Source of the DNA: Caulobacter radicis
GTDB lineage: Bacteria; Pseudomonadota; Alphaproteobacteria; Caulobacterales; Caulobacteraceae
Assembly: GCF_003094615.1 (NCBI RefSeq)
Contig: NZ_QDKO01000009.1
Location: 310,001 to 374,000 of the forward strand
Direction of reading: 5' to 3'
DNA: 64,000 nucleotides
The notes beneath the pieces were generated by a model that was not told the DNA's origin, did no database searches, and saw only the letters and a list, made by a program, of their open reading frames with translations. Of the stretch, positions 38,796 to 47,269 are shown one piece after another (the first letter of the stretch is position 1; the number at the start of each line of letters is the position of its first letter). The position numbers were made by a program, and so were the translations under genes.

Positions 38796-39152
38796 TTAGG
38801 CCAGGGCAGCGCGGACCTTGTCGGCGATGGCCTTGAACGCAACGGCGTCGTTGCCGGCGATGTCCGCCAGGACCTTACGGTCGATCACGATACCCGCCAC
38901 GTCCAGGCCGTGGATGAATTGCGAGTAGGTGAAGCCTTCGGTGCGGGCGCCGGCGTTGATGCGCTGGATCCACAGCGAACGGAAGGCGCGCTTGCGCACC
39001 TTGCGGTCGCGGTAGGCGTACTGGCCGGCCTTGTCGACCGCGGCCTTGGCCGTACGGATGGTGTTCTTGCGGCGGCCATAGAAGCCCTTGGCCTGCTCCA
39101 GAACCTTCTTGTGCTTGGCGTGGGCGGTGACGCCACGTTTAACGCGAGCCAT
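38796..39152 (-). CDS. rplT: 50S ribosomal protein L20
   Basis: 118 residues, standard L20: [40 protein letters not shown] and [20 protein letters not shown]. It binds 23S rRNA and is essential for early assembly. It follows rpmI by 15 bp. infC, usually first in this operon, is 5 kb away. Confidence 0.98.
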   Translation of the reverse strand: MARVKRGVTAHAKHKKVLEQAKGFYGRRKNTIRTAKAAVDKAGQYAYRDRKVRKRAFRSLWIQRINAGARTEGFTYSQFIHGLDVAGIVIDRKVLADIAGNDAVAFKAIADKVRAALA

Positions 39153-39167
39153 GTGTCAGCGCTCCTC

Positions 39168-39368
39168 TTACAGGCCGTAGGGCAGGTACGTACGGATGAT
39201 CTTGGCGTCAGCCTCGCTCATCACCTTCGTGCCGCGGTTTTGGCGGATGTACTTGCCGTTGTGGCCGATCAGGCGGTGGCGCTTGCCGGCGACGCCGGCC
39301 TTCAGCTTGCCCGTGGCGGTGATCTTGAAGCGCTTTTTGGCGCCCGACTTCGTCTTCAACTTAGGCAT
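39168..39368 (-). CDS. rpmI: 50S ribosomal protein L35
   Basis: 66 residues, complete: [20 protein letters not shown] ... [20 protein letters not shown]. It is the first gene of the rpmI-rplT pair. Confidence 0.98.
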   Translation of the reverse strand: MPKLKTKSGAKKRFKITATGKLKAGVAGKRHRLIGHNGKYIRQNRGTKVMSEADAKIIRTYLPYGL

Positions 39369-39483
39369 TTCGCGTCGGAGCGTTTAACGGCCCCGTCCTC
39401 TGGATAGCGAGACGAACCGCCATGGCATGCCAAATTGGCCAGGCGGTTCCGGAAAGGCGGGGTGAATACTGGAGCCCCGGGAG

Positions 39484-39520
39484 AAAAGCAAGGCCCGACG
39501 GACTCTTAAGTCCCGGGCCC
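39484..39520 (-). terminator. Terminator after the MFS gene
   Basis: GGCCCGGGACT pairs with AGTCCGTCGGGCC around TTAA (one bulge), followed by TTGCTTTT reading leftward. Confidence 0.7.
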
Positions 39521-39525
39521 GCCTT

Positions 39526-40746
39526 TCAGGGCGCGGCCTTGGCGCGGCGTCCCACCGTCACGGCCAGCACGACGGCCGGGACCGTCAGCAGGGCGCCGAC
39601 CCAGTAGGGCGCGCCGGTGGCCAGGCCGAACAGAGGGCCGGCCAGCATCGGGCCGCTCATCCGGGCCAGGGAGCCGCTGGCCATGTTGAGGCCCAGCATC
39701 GCGCCCTGCTGGTCGGGCGGGGTGGCGCGCGAGATCAGCGCCGCGATGCACGGGAACACCAGCGACTGGCCGAAGGCGGTGAAGCCCACGAACAGCGGCA
39801 CGTATGCGGCGCTCGGCACGAAGGGCGTCATGGCCATCGACACGCAGATGATCGAAAGGCCGGCGGTCAGCACCTTGGGCTCGCCGAAGCGGCGGGCCAG
39901 GCGTCCGGTCAGCACGCCCTGGCCCAGCGAGGCCACCACGCCGATGACGGCGAAGCACAGGCCCACCTGCTGGGGCGTCCAGTCGAATCGCGCCTGGCTC
40001 CACAGGCCGAAGGTCGCCTCCATGCCCGAGAAGGCGGCGGTGGAGACGAAGGTGACCATCAGCACCCGCGACAGCACCGGATGGGCGAACGCGGCCTTCA
40101 TGGCCTCGCGCCGGGGCGGCGGGGGCGGGGCGTCCTTGCGGGGCGCGCGGCTCTCGACCACGAACAGGAAGACGCCCAGGGCGGCCGTGGCGGCCAGGCC
40201 CGCCGCCACCAGCAGCGGCAGCTGAAAGCCCAGTCGCCCGGCGTCGGGGTGCGCCAGCAGGCCGCCCAGCGCCGGGCCGACCACGAAGCCGGCCCCGAAG
40301 GCGCTGCCCAGCAGGCCCATGCGCGCGGCCCGCTTCTCGGGCGGGGTGACGTCGGCCATGTAGCCCTGGATCGTCGAGATGTTGCCGCTGGCCGCGCCGC
40401 TGAGGAAGCGGATGACGAAGGCCGCCGCGATGGTCGGCGCGAAGGCCAGGGCCACGTACGAGGCGGTGTTGGCCAGGATGGTGACGATCAGCACCGGCCG
40501 GCGGCCGATGCGGTCGGACAGGCGTCCCCAGAACGGCTCGGCCAGGAACTGGCCCAGCGAATAGGCCGAGAACAGCGCCGTCACCTGCCAGGGGCTGGCG
40601 TTCAGCGCCTTGGCGTAGAAGGGCAGCAGCGGGATCACCAGGCCGAAACCGACCAGGTTGATGAACACCACCAGCAGCAGGACGTAGAGGGCGCGGGAAC
40701 TGTGGACGGGCGCCGGCGGGGCGGCCGGAGCGGCGGACATGGACAT
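39526..40746 (-). CDS. Major facilitator superfamily exporter (TetA/TCR-like)
   Basis: 406 residues, twelve predicted membrane helices. The MFS motif A is GRLSDRIGRRPVLIV between helices 2 and 3; LLGSAFGAGFVVGPALGG is the motif C-type antiporter signature. The family resembles YceL/TetA drug:H+ antiporters; the substrate is unknown. The ATG at 40746 is the first Met of MSMSAAP; a second Met follows at 40740. It has its own terminator. Confidence 0.87.
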   Translation of the reverse strand: MSMSAAPAAPPAPVHSSRALYVLLLVVFINLVGFGLVIPLLPFYAKALNASPWQVTALFSAYSLGQFLAEPFWGRLSDRIGRRPVLIVTILANTASYVALAFAPTIAAAFVIRFLSGAASGNISTIQGYMADVTPPEKRAARMGLLGSAFGAGFVVGPALGGLLAHPDAGRLGFQLPLLVAAGLAATAALGVFLFVVESRAPRKDAPPPPPRREAMKAAFAHPVLSRVLMVTFVSTAAFSGMEATFGLWSQARFDWTPQQVGLCFAVIGVVASLGQGVLTGRLARRFGEPKVLTAGLSIICVSMAMTPFVPSAAYVPLFVGFTAFGQSLVFPCIAALISRATPPDQQGAMLGLNMASGSLARMSGPMLAGPLFGLATGAPYWVGALLTVPAVVLAVTVGRRAKAAP

Positions 40747-40805
40747 GACGGGAACCTTCGAGGCGGCTCCTCTACGCCCGATGGCCCGAAAAAGCGACTG
40801 AAATT

Positions 40806-41612
40806 TCAGTTTCCGGGTGCGGAGGATGTTTCCAGCCGGCGGACGGCGATGGACTTGGCCTCGAAGCGGGCGTCGCCGAAGGTCGCCGCAAAGGCCACGT
40901 CGGCGGCGTCGCGGCCAAAGCCGATGGGGACGAGGCCGGCCAGCGGCGCGCGGCGGGTTGGGTCGAAGGTGCGCCAGGCGCCGCCGAGATAGACCTGAAA
41001 TACCGCGTGGAAGTCGGGCGGCCGCAGGTCCAGCGCGTAGCAGGAGACGAAGCGCGCGGGCATGTCGAGCGCCCGGCACAGGGCCACGCCCAGGTGGGCG
41101 AAGTCGCGGCACACGCCGACGCGATCGACCAGGGTGTCGAGGGCGCTGGTGGCGCCGCTGCTGGTCCCGGCCTCGTAGGTGATGGCGGCGGCGATCCAGT
41201 CGGTGATCGCCTGCGCCTGGCCCAGGCCCTGGGGGCGGGCCCCGAAGGTCTGGCGCGCGAAGGCGGTCAGGCGATCGGACGGGCAGTAGCGGCTGGGATT
41301 GAGATAGGGCAGCACCGTCAGCGGCAGGTCGTTGACCACCTCGCCGCCGATGAAGTCGCGCTGGTCGACGACCGAGCGCCGCTCGACCTCGGCGACATAG
41401 CCTATGTCGAGCGGTCCGGGCTGGGCCAGGAACCGGATGAAGCGATTGCCGGCGAAGGCGTCGACGAAGAAGTCCGCCGTGATCCCCGGGGGCAGCAGGA
41501 TGGTCTCGTCGTCGACCGTCTGCTCGGCGCCGTCGGCGGCCTGGATCGCCAGGATGAAGCTCGTGGGCGCCCGCACGTCGTAGCGCAGGCGACAGTCGAT
41601 CGAGAGACGCAT
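40806..41612 (-). CDS. Transglutaminase-like cysteine protease-fold protein
   Basis: 268 residues. The Cys-His-Asp triad of the PF01841-type core is visible in VGVCRDFAHLGVALC, DFHAVFQVYL and TFDPTRRAP. The N-terminal half is a beta-sandwich typical of bacterial transglutaminase-like proteins. No signal peptide. It could be a protease, peptide hydrolase or amidase; function not determined. Confidence 0.82.
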   Translation of the reverse strand: MRLSIDCRLRYDVRAPTSFILAIQAADGAEQTVDDETILLPPGITADFFVDAFAGNRFIRFLAQPGPLDIGYVAEVERRSVVDQRDFIGGEVVNDLPLTVLPYLNPSRYCPSDRLTAFARQTFGARPQGLGQAQAITDWIAAAITYEAGTSSGATSALDTLVDRVGVCRDFAHLGVALCRALDMPARFVSCYALDLRPPDFHAVFQVYLGGAWRTFDPTRRAPLAGLVPIGFGRDAADVAFAATFGDARFEAKSIAVRRLETSSAPGN

Positions 41613-41652
41613 GGCGCGGGTTCCGAAGGAGGGCAGTGTTAGGGCGGCGTCC

Positions 41653-41841
41653 CTAAACGCCTGACGGCGGCGTTTGGGGCCGGGCCGCCATGCGGGCGTC
41701 CTCGGCGTCGGCCAGTTCGCTCCACGTGCGGGCGGCCTGCTCGTGCTTGGCCTGGACGTGCGGCAGCGAACTTGCGCCGGCGGCCTCCAGGGCCGTGGCG
41801 GCGAGCGCGCGGTATTCCGGCGCGCGAAAGGGATGTCTCAA
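41653..41841 (-). CDS. Small hypothetical protein, TTG start
   Basis: 62 residues, rich in Ala, Arg and Glu: MRHPFRAPEYRALAATALEA and QAARTWSELADAEDARMAAR. It looks like two amphipathic helices. The start is a TTG 9 nt after AGGAG; an overlapping frame (41639-41866) has no ribosome site. Expression needs proof, but the reading is plausible. Confidence 0.5.
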   Translation of the reverse strand: MRHPFRAPEYRALAATALEAAGASSLPHVQAKHEQAARTWSELADAEDARMAARPQTPPSGV

Positions 41842-42057
41842 GGGGCGAAGCTCCTGCCGAAGGCAAAGTCCGGGGCGGGCTTCACCGGCTTCATATGGGG
41901 ACGAAGCGCGGCGATTACGAATTCGAGGCTCGGCGGGGCGCCGAGCGGCCGATCGATGAATGTCCTTTTCTGTCCGTTCTTAGTCCGTCGTCTTGCTTAT
42001 CCCGCTTGAGCACGAAGCCTAGCTTGCGCCATCTTCCAAGCCACGGAGACGCAAGAA

Positions 42058-42603
42058 ATGTCCGCCGCCACCGCCCTCATCGTCGTCGACGCCCAGGATT
42101 CCTTCCGCCAGCGCGCCTCGTGGGACCCCGCGATCGCCGGGGCCTACCTGGAGCGCCAGCAGGCGCTGATCGACGGCGCCAGGGCGCGAGGCCTGCCGGT
42201 CGTGCAGATCCTGCACGTCGAGGCCGAGGGGATCTTCAGCCTGGCCTCGGGTCACGTGCGCACCGTCGAGGGCCTGTCGCTGGCGCCCGACGTTACCTTC
42301 CACAAGCCCAGCCACAGCGCCCTGGTGGGCACCGGCCTGCTGGTCTGGCTGACCCAGAACCGCATCGGCCGGGTCATCGTCAGCGGCATCCGCACCGAGC
42401 AATGCTGCGAGACCACCACCCGCCACGCCTCGGACCTGGGCTTCGCCGTCGACTACGTCACCGAGGCCACCCTGACCTTCGACATGACCGACCGCCACGG
42501 CCGGGTGTTCACCGTCGACGAGATCAAGGCCCGCACCGAGCTCGTCCTGCACGAGCGCTTCGCCCGCATCGTCACCGTCGAGGAGGCTCTCGAAGCCGCA
42601 TGA
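42058..42603 (+). CDS. Isochorismatase-like cysteine hydrolase
   Basis: 181 residues. The Asp-Lys-Cys triad is Asp11 (LIVVDAQDSF), Lys83 (TFHKPSHSAL) and Cys116 (GIRTEQCCETTTRHASDLGF). Family members hydrolyse isochorismate, nicotinamide or small amides. Its stop overlaps the start of the GlxA-like regulator gene as ATGA, so the two are co-translated; the regulator may control this enzyme. Confidence 0.87.
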   Translation: MSAATALIVVDAQDSFRQRASWDPAIAGAYLERQQALIDGARARGLPVVQILHVEAEGIFSLASGHVRTVEGLSLAPDVTFHKPSHSALVGTGLLVWLTQNRIGRVIVSGIRTEQCCETTTRHASDLGFAVDYVTEATLTFDMTDRHGRVFTVDEIKARTELVLHERFARIVTVEEALEAA

Positions 42604-43592
42604 CCGACCCGTCGCCCGCCGTCATCCCCGTCTATGTCGTCCTGCCGCCGCGCACCCTGCTGCTCGACGTGGCCGGGCCGATGGAGGTGCTGCGGCGGGC
42701 GGCGATGGAGCCCGGCGCGCCGGGCTTTTCCGTACGCTACGTCGCCGCCAGGCCGATGATCGACAGTTCTGTCGGCCTGGCCCTGACCGGCCTGGCGCCG
42801 CTGCCCGACGCCTTGCCCGACGGTGCGATGGTCGTGGTCTCGGGAAACGTCGACCAAGTGCTGGGCGGCTCCGGCCCGACGGACCAGGACGCCGCCGACG
42901 AGGAGGCCATCGTCGTCTGGCTGGCCCGGGTGGTGCGACCGGGCGTGACCCTGGCCTGCATCTGCTCGGGCGCGCTGCTGGCTGCGCGGGCTGGACTGCT
43001 GGCCGGCAAGGCCTGCACCACCCACCATGTCTGCATCGAGGACCTGACGCGCCTGGCCCCCAGCGCCCGCGTGCTGGAGGACCGCCTGTTCGTCGAGGAC
43101 GGCGAGCGGCTGACCAGCGCGGGGATCACCTCGGGCGTCGACCTGATGCTGCATCTGGTCGCCCGGCTGCGCGGGCCGGCCCTGGCCGTTTCGATCGCCC
43201 GCCAGATGGTGGTCTATCTGCGCCGGGGTCCCGCCGACCCGCAGCTGTCGCCGTGGCTGGAGGGGCGCAACCACGTCCATCCCGCCGTCCACCGCGTGCA
43301 GGACGCCATCGCCGCCGATCCGGCCCGCGACTGGAGCCTGGAGGCGCTGGCCGATCTGGCCGCGGCCAGTCCGCGCCACCTATCACGACTGTTCAACGCC
43401 CACGCCGGCATGAACCTGACCGACTACGTCAACCGCCTGCGGCTGGCCCTGGCCAGCGAGATGCTGTCGGCGACCAGGCTGGACATGGAAAGCGTCGCCG
43501 AGCGGGCGGGCTTCGCCTCGACCCGCCAGCTGCGCCGCGTCTGGCGGCGGCATCACCCGACGCCGCCCAAGGCCGCCCGGGCGGCGCTCTGA
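42600..43592 (+). CDS. GlxA-family transcriptional regulator
   Basis: 330 residues. An N-terminal DJ-1/PfpI-like domain (about 1-190; VVLPPRTLLLDVAGPMEVLR and LACICSGALLAARAGLLAGK, nucleophile-elbow Cys) is followed by an AraC-type DNA-binding domain (about 215-325; LADLAAASPRHLSRLFNAHA and SVAERAGFASTRQLRRVWRR). It is co-translated with the isochorismatase-like gene. Ligand unknown. Confidence 0.88.
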   Translation: MTDPSPAVIPVYVVLPPRTLLLDVAGPMEVLRRAAMEPGAPGFSVRYVAARPMIDSSVGLALTGLAPLPDALPDGAMVVVSGNVDQVLGGSGPTDQDAADEEAIVVWLARVVRPGVTLACICSGALLAARAGLLAGKACTTHHVCIEDLTRLAPSARVLEDRLFVEDGERLTSAGITSGVDLMLHLVARLRGPALAVSIARQMVVYLRRGPADPQLSPWLEGRNHVHPAVHRVQDAIAADPARDWSLEALADLAAASPRHLSRLFNAHAGMNLTDYVNRLRLALASEMLSATRLDMESVAERAGFASTRQLRRVWRRHHPTPPKAARAAL

Positions 43593-44333
43593 TCAGCCGC
43601 GCGTGCGGATCCAGCCGGTCAGAGACAGGCGCGGGGCCGCCGCGTGGGGCGTGACGTAGCTGACGGCGTGCTTCTGCGGCACGCGGAAGATGTTCAGGGC
43701 GTTGAAGCTGGGCGTGTAGCCCTCGGCCACGTGGCCGTCGCCGTCGAGGAACAGCAGCAGGCCGCCCCAGTCGCTGCGCCATTGCGGCGTCAGGTTCAGG
43801 ACATAGGCATAGAGGCGGTTCTTGCCGTCGGCGTGATCGTCGTGCTCGGTCAGGAAGTGGCCGGGGCGATAGCGGGTGGCCTGGCAGTCGCAGTATTCGG
43901 GGCGATCATCGCCCGTCAGGTCGCGCACGAAGCCGAGGAAGGCCTCGCCGTTGATCAAGTCGTAGGCGGCCTCCAGCAGCCGGCCCTCGCGGCGGCCGGC
44001 CTCGACCTCGTCGCTGACCCGGAAATTGTCGAATCGAAAGCCGAAGCCGGCGCGGGTCTCCTCGGCTACCTGGCGGTCGAGGGCTGCGTCGTCGGCCGCC
44101 GACAGGGCGCCGGGGCCGTCCAGCGGCAGGTTCCAGAGCTTGGTTCCGACACCGACCACGCCGCTCCACGGCGTGTCGATGGTGAGGGCCGCGTGCAGGC
44201 GCGCGGCCGAGTCGGCCGTCAGGATCCCCGGCACGTGCAGCCGGCCGGTGGCCGCGAAGGCTCCATGCCAGGCCTTGGGCGTCAGGCCCGGGTCGAGCGA
44301 CAGGGGGTCTTGCTTGGGGGCGGACTGGGGCAT
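43593..44333 (-). CDS. 2OG-Fe(II) oxygenase (prolyl 4-hydroxylase-like)
   Basis: 246 residues from ATG 44333. HxD is in FLTEHDDHADG, the distal His in VPQKHAVSYVTP, and the 2OG Arg in RLSLTGWIRT. The ATG at 44366 lies in the loop of the infC terminator, so it is rejected. It is the third 2OG-Fe(II) oxygenase in this window. Substrate unknown; OFD1/P4H-type sequence features point to protein hydroxylation, tentatively. It ends exactly at the GlxA stop. Confidence 0.8.
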   Translation of the reverse strand: MPQSAPKQDPLSLDPGLTPKAWHGAFAATGRLHVPGILTADSAARLHAALTIDTPWSGVVGVGTKLWNLPLDGPGALSAADDAALDRQVAEETRAGFGFRFDNFRVSDEVEAGRREGRLLEAAYDLINGEAFLGFVRDLTGDDRPEYCDCQATRYRPGHFLTEHDDHADGKNRLYAYVLNLTPQWRSDWGGLLLFLDGDGHVAEGYTPSFNALNIFRVPQKHAVSYVTPHAAAPRLSLTGWIRTRG

Positions 44334-44344
44334 GGACGGAACCA

Positions 44345-44377
44345 GAAACGAAAAACGCCCCGGCATGACCGGGGCGT
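44345..44377 (-). terminator. Terminator of infC
   Basis: Stem ACGCCCCGG/CCGGGGCGT with loop TCATG, then TTTTTCGTTT reading leftward, 20 bp after the infC stop. Confidence 0.88.
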
Positions 44378-44397
44378 CTTCAGCATAGAGCCTGAGC

Positions 44398-44919
44398 TTA
44401 GCGGGGCGCCAGGATCATGATCATCTGGCGGCCTTCCATGCGAGGCTCGTATTCGACCTTGGCGATCTCGTCGAAGTCGGCCTTGACCTTGAGCAGCAGC
44501 TTCATGCCGAGCTCCGGGTGCGCCATTTCACGACCGCGGAAGCGCAGGGTGACCTTGACCTTGTCGCCTTCCTCGAAGAAGCGGTGCATGGCCTTGGCCT
44601 TCACCTCGTAGTCGTGGATGTCGATGTTCGGGCGGAGTTTGATCTCCTTGAGCTCGACCACCTTCTGACGCTTGCGAGCCTCGTTCTTCTTCTTCTGTTC
44701 CTGGAACTTGAACTTGCCATAGTCCAGGATCTTGCAGACAGGCGGGTTCGCGTTCGGAACGATTTCCACCAGGTCCAGCCCAGCTTCCTCGGCCGCCTCC
44801 ATGGCGGACGCGGTCGGCATCTCGCCCTGCTTCTCGCCGTTCTGGTCGATCAGCAGCACGCGGGGGACGCGGATTTCATCGTTGATACGCGGTCCATCCT
44901 TGACGGGCGGCGCTTGCAT
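44398..44919 (-). CDS. infC: Translation initiation factor IF-3
   Basis: 173 residues from the ATG at 44919: [20 protein letters not shown], the central [18 protein letters not shown] linker and the C-terminal domain ending ILAPR. It binds the 30S subunit and checks the start codon. There is no ribosome site near that ATG. An in-frame ATT at 44931 has CGGAG 8 nt upstream and adds IRRP, as in many alphaproteobacterial IF-3 sequences and like the AUU start of E. coli infC, so the true start is probably ATT and autoregulatory. It is separate from rpmI-rplT. Confidence 0.95.
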   Translation of the reverse strand: MQAPPVKDGPRINDEIRVPRVLLIDQNGEKQGEMPTASAMEAAEEAGLDLVEIVPNANPPVCKILDYGKFKFQEQKKKNEARKRQKVVELKEIKLRPNIDIHDYEVKAKAMHRFFEEGDKVKVTLRFRGREMAHPELGMKLLLKVKADFDEIAKVEYEPRMEGRQMIMILAPR

Positions 44920-44964
44920 GGGACGGCGAATAGGGGCGGCTCCGGAATTGTTGTAGAGGATTTC

Positions 44965-44987
44965 GCGCGGCGCCCATGGGGCGTCGC
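44965..44987 (-). promoter_or_regulatory. Stem-loop in the infC leader
   Basis: CGCGACGCCC-CAT-GGGCGCCGCG with one mismatch, between promoter and start codon. Possible part of translational autoregulation. Confidence 0.4.
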
Positions 44988-44997
44988 GTTGAGATGA

Positions 44998-45026
44998 TAT
45001 ATGACGCTAGACACGGGCGCTATCAA
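44998..45026 (-). promoter_or_regulatory. Probable sigma70-type promoter of infC
   Basis: Reading leftward TTGATA-N17-CATATA, close to TTGACA-N17-TATAAT, in the region between infC and the YitT gene. Confidence 0.55.
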
Positions 45027-45181
45027 GCGTCCGCCGCGACAAGAGCGTTCCATGCCGCCGGAGATCGGCGGCGAAAGGGGCGACGGGGTGGGAACGCGAT
45101 CGGGACGGGCGGCCGTTTCCCATCCCTCCAGACGACGATTCGACGCCCTTGAACGCCGCCGCCGCCTCCTCCGTCCCGCCC

Positions 45182-45781
45182 ATGCCCGCCACGCGCCACA
45201 CGCTCATCGAAGACGTCCACGCGCTGCTGATCGGCACGAGCTTCATCGCCGTGGGCCTGACCCTGCTGAAGACCGCCGGCCTCGTGACCGGCGGCATCGC
45301 CGGGATCGCGCTGATCGTCTCCTATCTCGGCGGCTGGCCGGTAGGGGTGGTGTTCTTCGTCCTGAACCTGCCGTTCTACATCTTCGCCCAGCGGGCCCTG
45401 GGGTGGACCTTCGCGTTCAAGACCCTGGCGGTGAACGTGGCCCTGACCGGCCTGACCCTGGCCCTGCCGTACTGGCTGAAGCTGAAGGGCGTGGATCCGA
45501 TCTTCGCGGCGGTGTTCGGCGGCACAATCATCGGCATGGGCATTCTGGCCCTGGCCCGTCACCGCGCCTCGGTCGGCGGCATCGGCGTGCTGGGCCTGTG
45601 GCTGCAGGAAAAGCACGGGATCAGCGCCGGCAAGGTGCAGATGGGCACCGACGTCCTGGTGGTGGGCGCGGCCTTCATGGTCGTCAGCCTCGACAAGCTG
45701 CTGCTGTCGATCCTGTCGGCGGTGGCGCTGAGCGTCGTCATCATCGCCAACCACAAGCCGGGTCGCTACGCCGGCTATTGA
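45182..45781 (+). CDS. YitT-like membrane protein
   Basis: 199 residues with five or six hydrophobic segments. LIGTSFIAVGLTLLKTAGLV and TGGIAGIALIVSYLGGW match the YitT/DUF161 start, and VNVALTGLTLALPYW is a central helix. A TTG at 45149 is possible; I prefer the ATG at 45182 because the family begins near the conserved Arg-His-Thr-Leu. Function unknown; membrane. Confidence 0.78.
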   Translation: MPATRHTLIEDVHALLIGTSFIAVGLTLLKTAGLVTGGIAGIALIVSYLGGWPVGVVFFVLNLPFYIFAQRALGWTFAFKTLAVNVALTGLTLALPYWLKLKGVDPIFAAVFGGTIIGMGILALARHRASVGGIGVLGLWLQEKHGISAGKVQMGTDVLVVGAAFMVVSLDKLLLSILSAVALSVVIIANHKPGRYAGY

Positions 45782-45863
45782 CGGCGATGTTCATTGCCCC
45801 TGTGGGGCCAAGCTGGCATACGACGCGCGACGTAGCGCGCGTTAGCGCTACCAGGAGTTCCGC

Positions 45864-46715
45864 ATGACCCGTCCCGTCCTGGCGACCGCCCGCGCCCGCG
45901 TCGAACTGCTGCCCGAGGTGGGCGGTTCGATCGGTCGCTTCGTGTTCGACGGCCGCGACGTTCTGCGCCCGACGCCGGAAGGCGCGACCGACGCCCTGAA
46001 CGTCGGCTGTTTTCCGCTGGTGCCGTTCTGCAACCGCATTCCGAACGGCCGCTTCGCCTTCCAGGGCCGTGACATCGCGCTGGCCCCGAACCTCGGCGGC
46101 CATCCGCATCCGCTGCACGGCCAGGGCTGGCGCGCGGCCTGGACGGTGACGGGCCTTTCCGACACCCGCGCCGTACTGACCTACGACCACGCCCCGTCCG
46201 ACTGGCCCTGGGCCTACCGCGCCGAGCAGATCCTGGTGCTGTCGGACGATGGCCTGCGCATCGAGTTGTCGGTGACCAACACCGGGACCGACACCATGCC
46301 GGCCGGCCTTGGCCTGCACCCCTATTTCGCCGCCCGCCCGGGCGAGGCCCTGAGGATGGACGTCGACGGCGTCTGGATGGTCGACGCCGACGTGCTGCCG
46401 ACCGCTCATCACCAGGGCCCCTGGATGCGCGACTGGACCGTGGGCGCGCCGACCGCGACCGACAGCCTGATCGACAACTGCTGGACGGGGTTCGGCGGCA
46501 AGGCCGTGCTGTCGGCCCCGGAAGGGACCTCGACGATCATCGAGGCCTCGGACAACTGCCGCTGGGCCCACGTCTACTCGCCGCCGGGCGCCGACTTCGT
46601 CTGCGTCGAGCCGACCTCCAGCCGTCCCGACCCGTTCGGTGAAGGCGACACCGGGATCGTCGCCCTGGCCCCGGGCGAGAAGGCGTCGGTCTGGATGACC
46701 CTGACGATCGCATGA
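45864..46715 (+). CDS. Aldose 1-epimerase family protein
   Basis: 283 residues. The galactose-mutarotase fold shows as GCFPLVPFCNRIPNGRFAFQ, PLHGQGWRAAW (His), GLGLHPYFAARPG (His) and FVCVEPTSSRPDPF (catalytic Glu). It probably interconverts anomers of a sugar; substrate not known. The next gene overlaps it as ATGA. GGAG lies 7 nt before the ATG (CCAGGAGTTCCGC). Confidence 0.87.
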   Translation: MTRPVLATARARVELLPEVGGSIGRFVFDGRDVLRPTPEGATDALNVGCFPLVPFCNRIPNGRFAFQGRDIALAPNLGGHPHPLHGQGWRAAWTVTGLSDTRAVLTYDHAPSDWPWAYRAEQILVLSDDGLRIELSVTNTGTDTMPAGLGLHPYFAARPGEALRMDVDGVWMVDADVLPTAHHQGPWMRDWTVGAPTATDSLIDNCWTGFGGKAVLSAPEGTSTIIEASDNCRWAHVYSPPGADFVCVEPTSSRPDPFGEGDTGIVALAPGEKASVWMTLTIA

Positions 46716-47131
46716 TCGCCGACCTGCTCGATTTGCGCCGGATCAAGGCGCGCTGGACCGACACCGGCTTGACTGGCGCCATGTGCGCCCCTTCGCCCGC
46801 CCGTCCGCTGGTGATCATCGTCGAGCCCGACGAGGCCCTGCGCGAGGCCCTGGCCTTCGCCCTGGAGACCGAGGGCTACTGGCCGCGCGCCTTCGCCGGC
46901 GTGGCCGAGGTTCCGCTGGCCGAACTGATCGCCGCCGACTGCCTGGTGCTGGACGTCGACCTGCTGGCCCTGGCCTCGCTGCGCGGCAAGGGCGTGCGCA
47001 CGCCCGCCGTGCTGGTGGCCGAAGGCCCTGTCGACCTGACCGTCACCGACGCCCTGTGGGCCGGGGTCGCCCACAAGCCGCTGATCACTGACGCCCTGAG
47101 CGTGCAGGTGAAGAAGGCGGTGGGGGCGTAA
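46712..47131 (+). CDS. Degenerate receiver-like protein
   Basis: 139 residues. From residue 31, PLVIIVEPDEALREALAFAL, CLVLDVDL and AHKPLITDAL match the order of a receiver domain: an acidic pair (Glu/Asp), a phospho-acceptor Asp and the conserved Lys. The conserved Thr/Ser is replaced (LVAEGPVD). It is co-translated with the epimerase and ends 138 bp from convergent fixJ. Caulobacter FixT is a single-domain receiver that inhibits FixL; this could be analogous, but I cannot show it. Confidence 0.6.
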   Translation: MIADLLDLRRIKARWTDTGLTGAMCAPSPARPLVIIVEPDEALREALAFALETEGYWPRAFAGVAEVPLAELIAADCLVLDVDLLALASLRGKGVRTPAVLVAEGPVDLTVTDALWAGVAHKPLITDALSVQVKKAVGA

Positions 47132-47137
47132 TCCAGA

Positions 47138-47266
47138 CCCTCTCCCTGAGGGAGAGGGCGAAGGGCCGGAGGGGGAAGTCCCTCCCGAGGCCCGGGACGC
47201 CCTACAGGCGGGTAGTCACATCCCCCTCCGTCGGCTTCGCCGACACCTCCCCCTTCAGGGAGAGGA
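47138..47266. repeat. Composite palindromic intergenic element
   Basis: A perfect CCCTCTCCCT-G-AGGGAGAGGG palindrome at 47138-47158 is followed by further stems and a partly inverted CTCCCCCTTCAGGGAGAGG end near 47248-47266. Same family as the elements at 6.2 and 24.8 kb, again between convergent genes. Confidence 0.7.
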
Positions 47267-47269
47267 TTT

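Noticed and set aside
44334..44366. Upstream ATG for the 2OG oxygenase
   Set aside because: It sits in the loop of the infC terminator hairpin.
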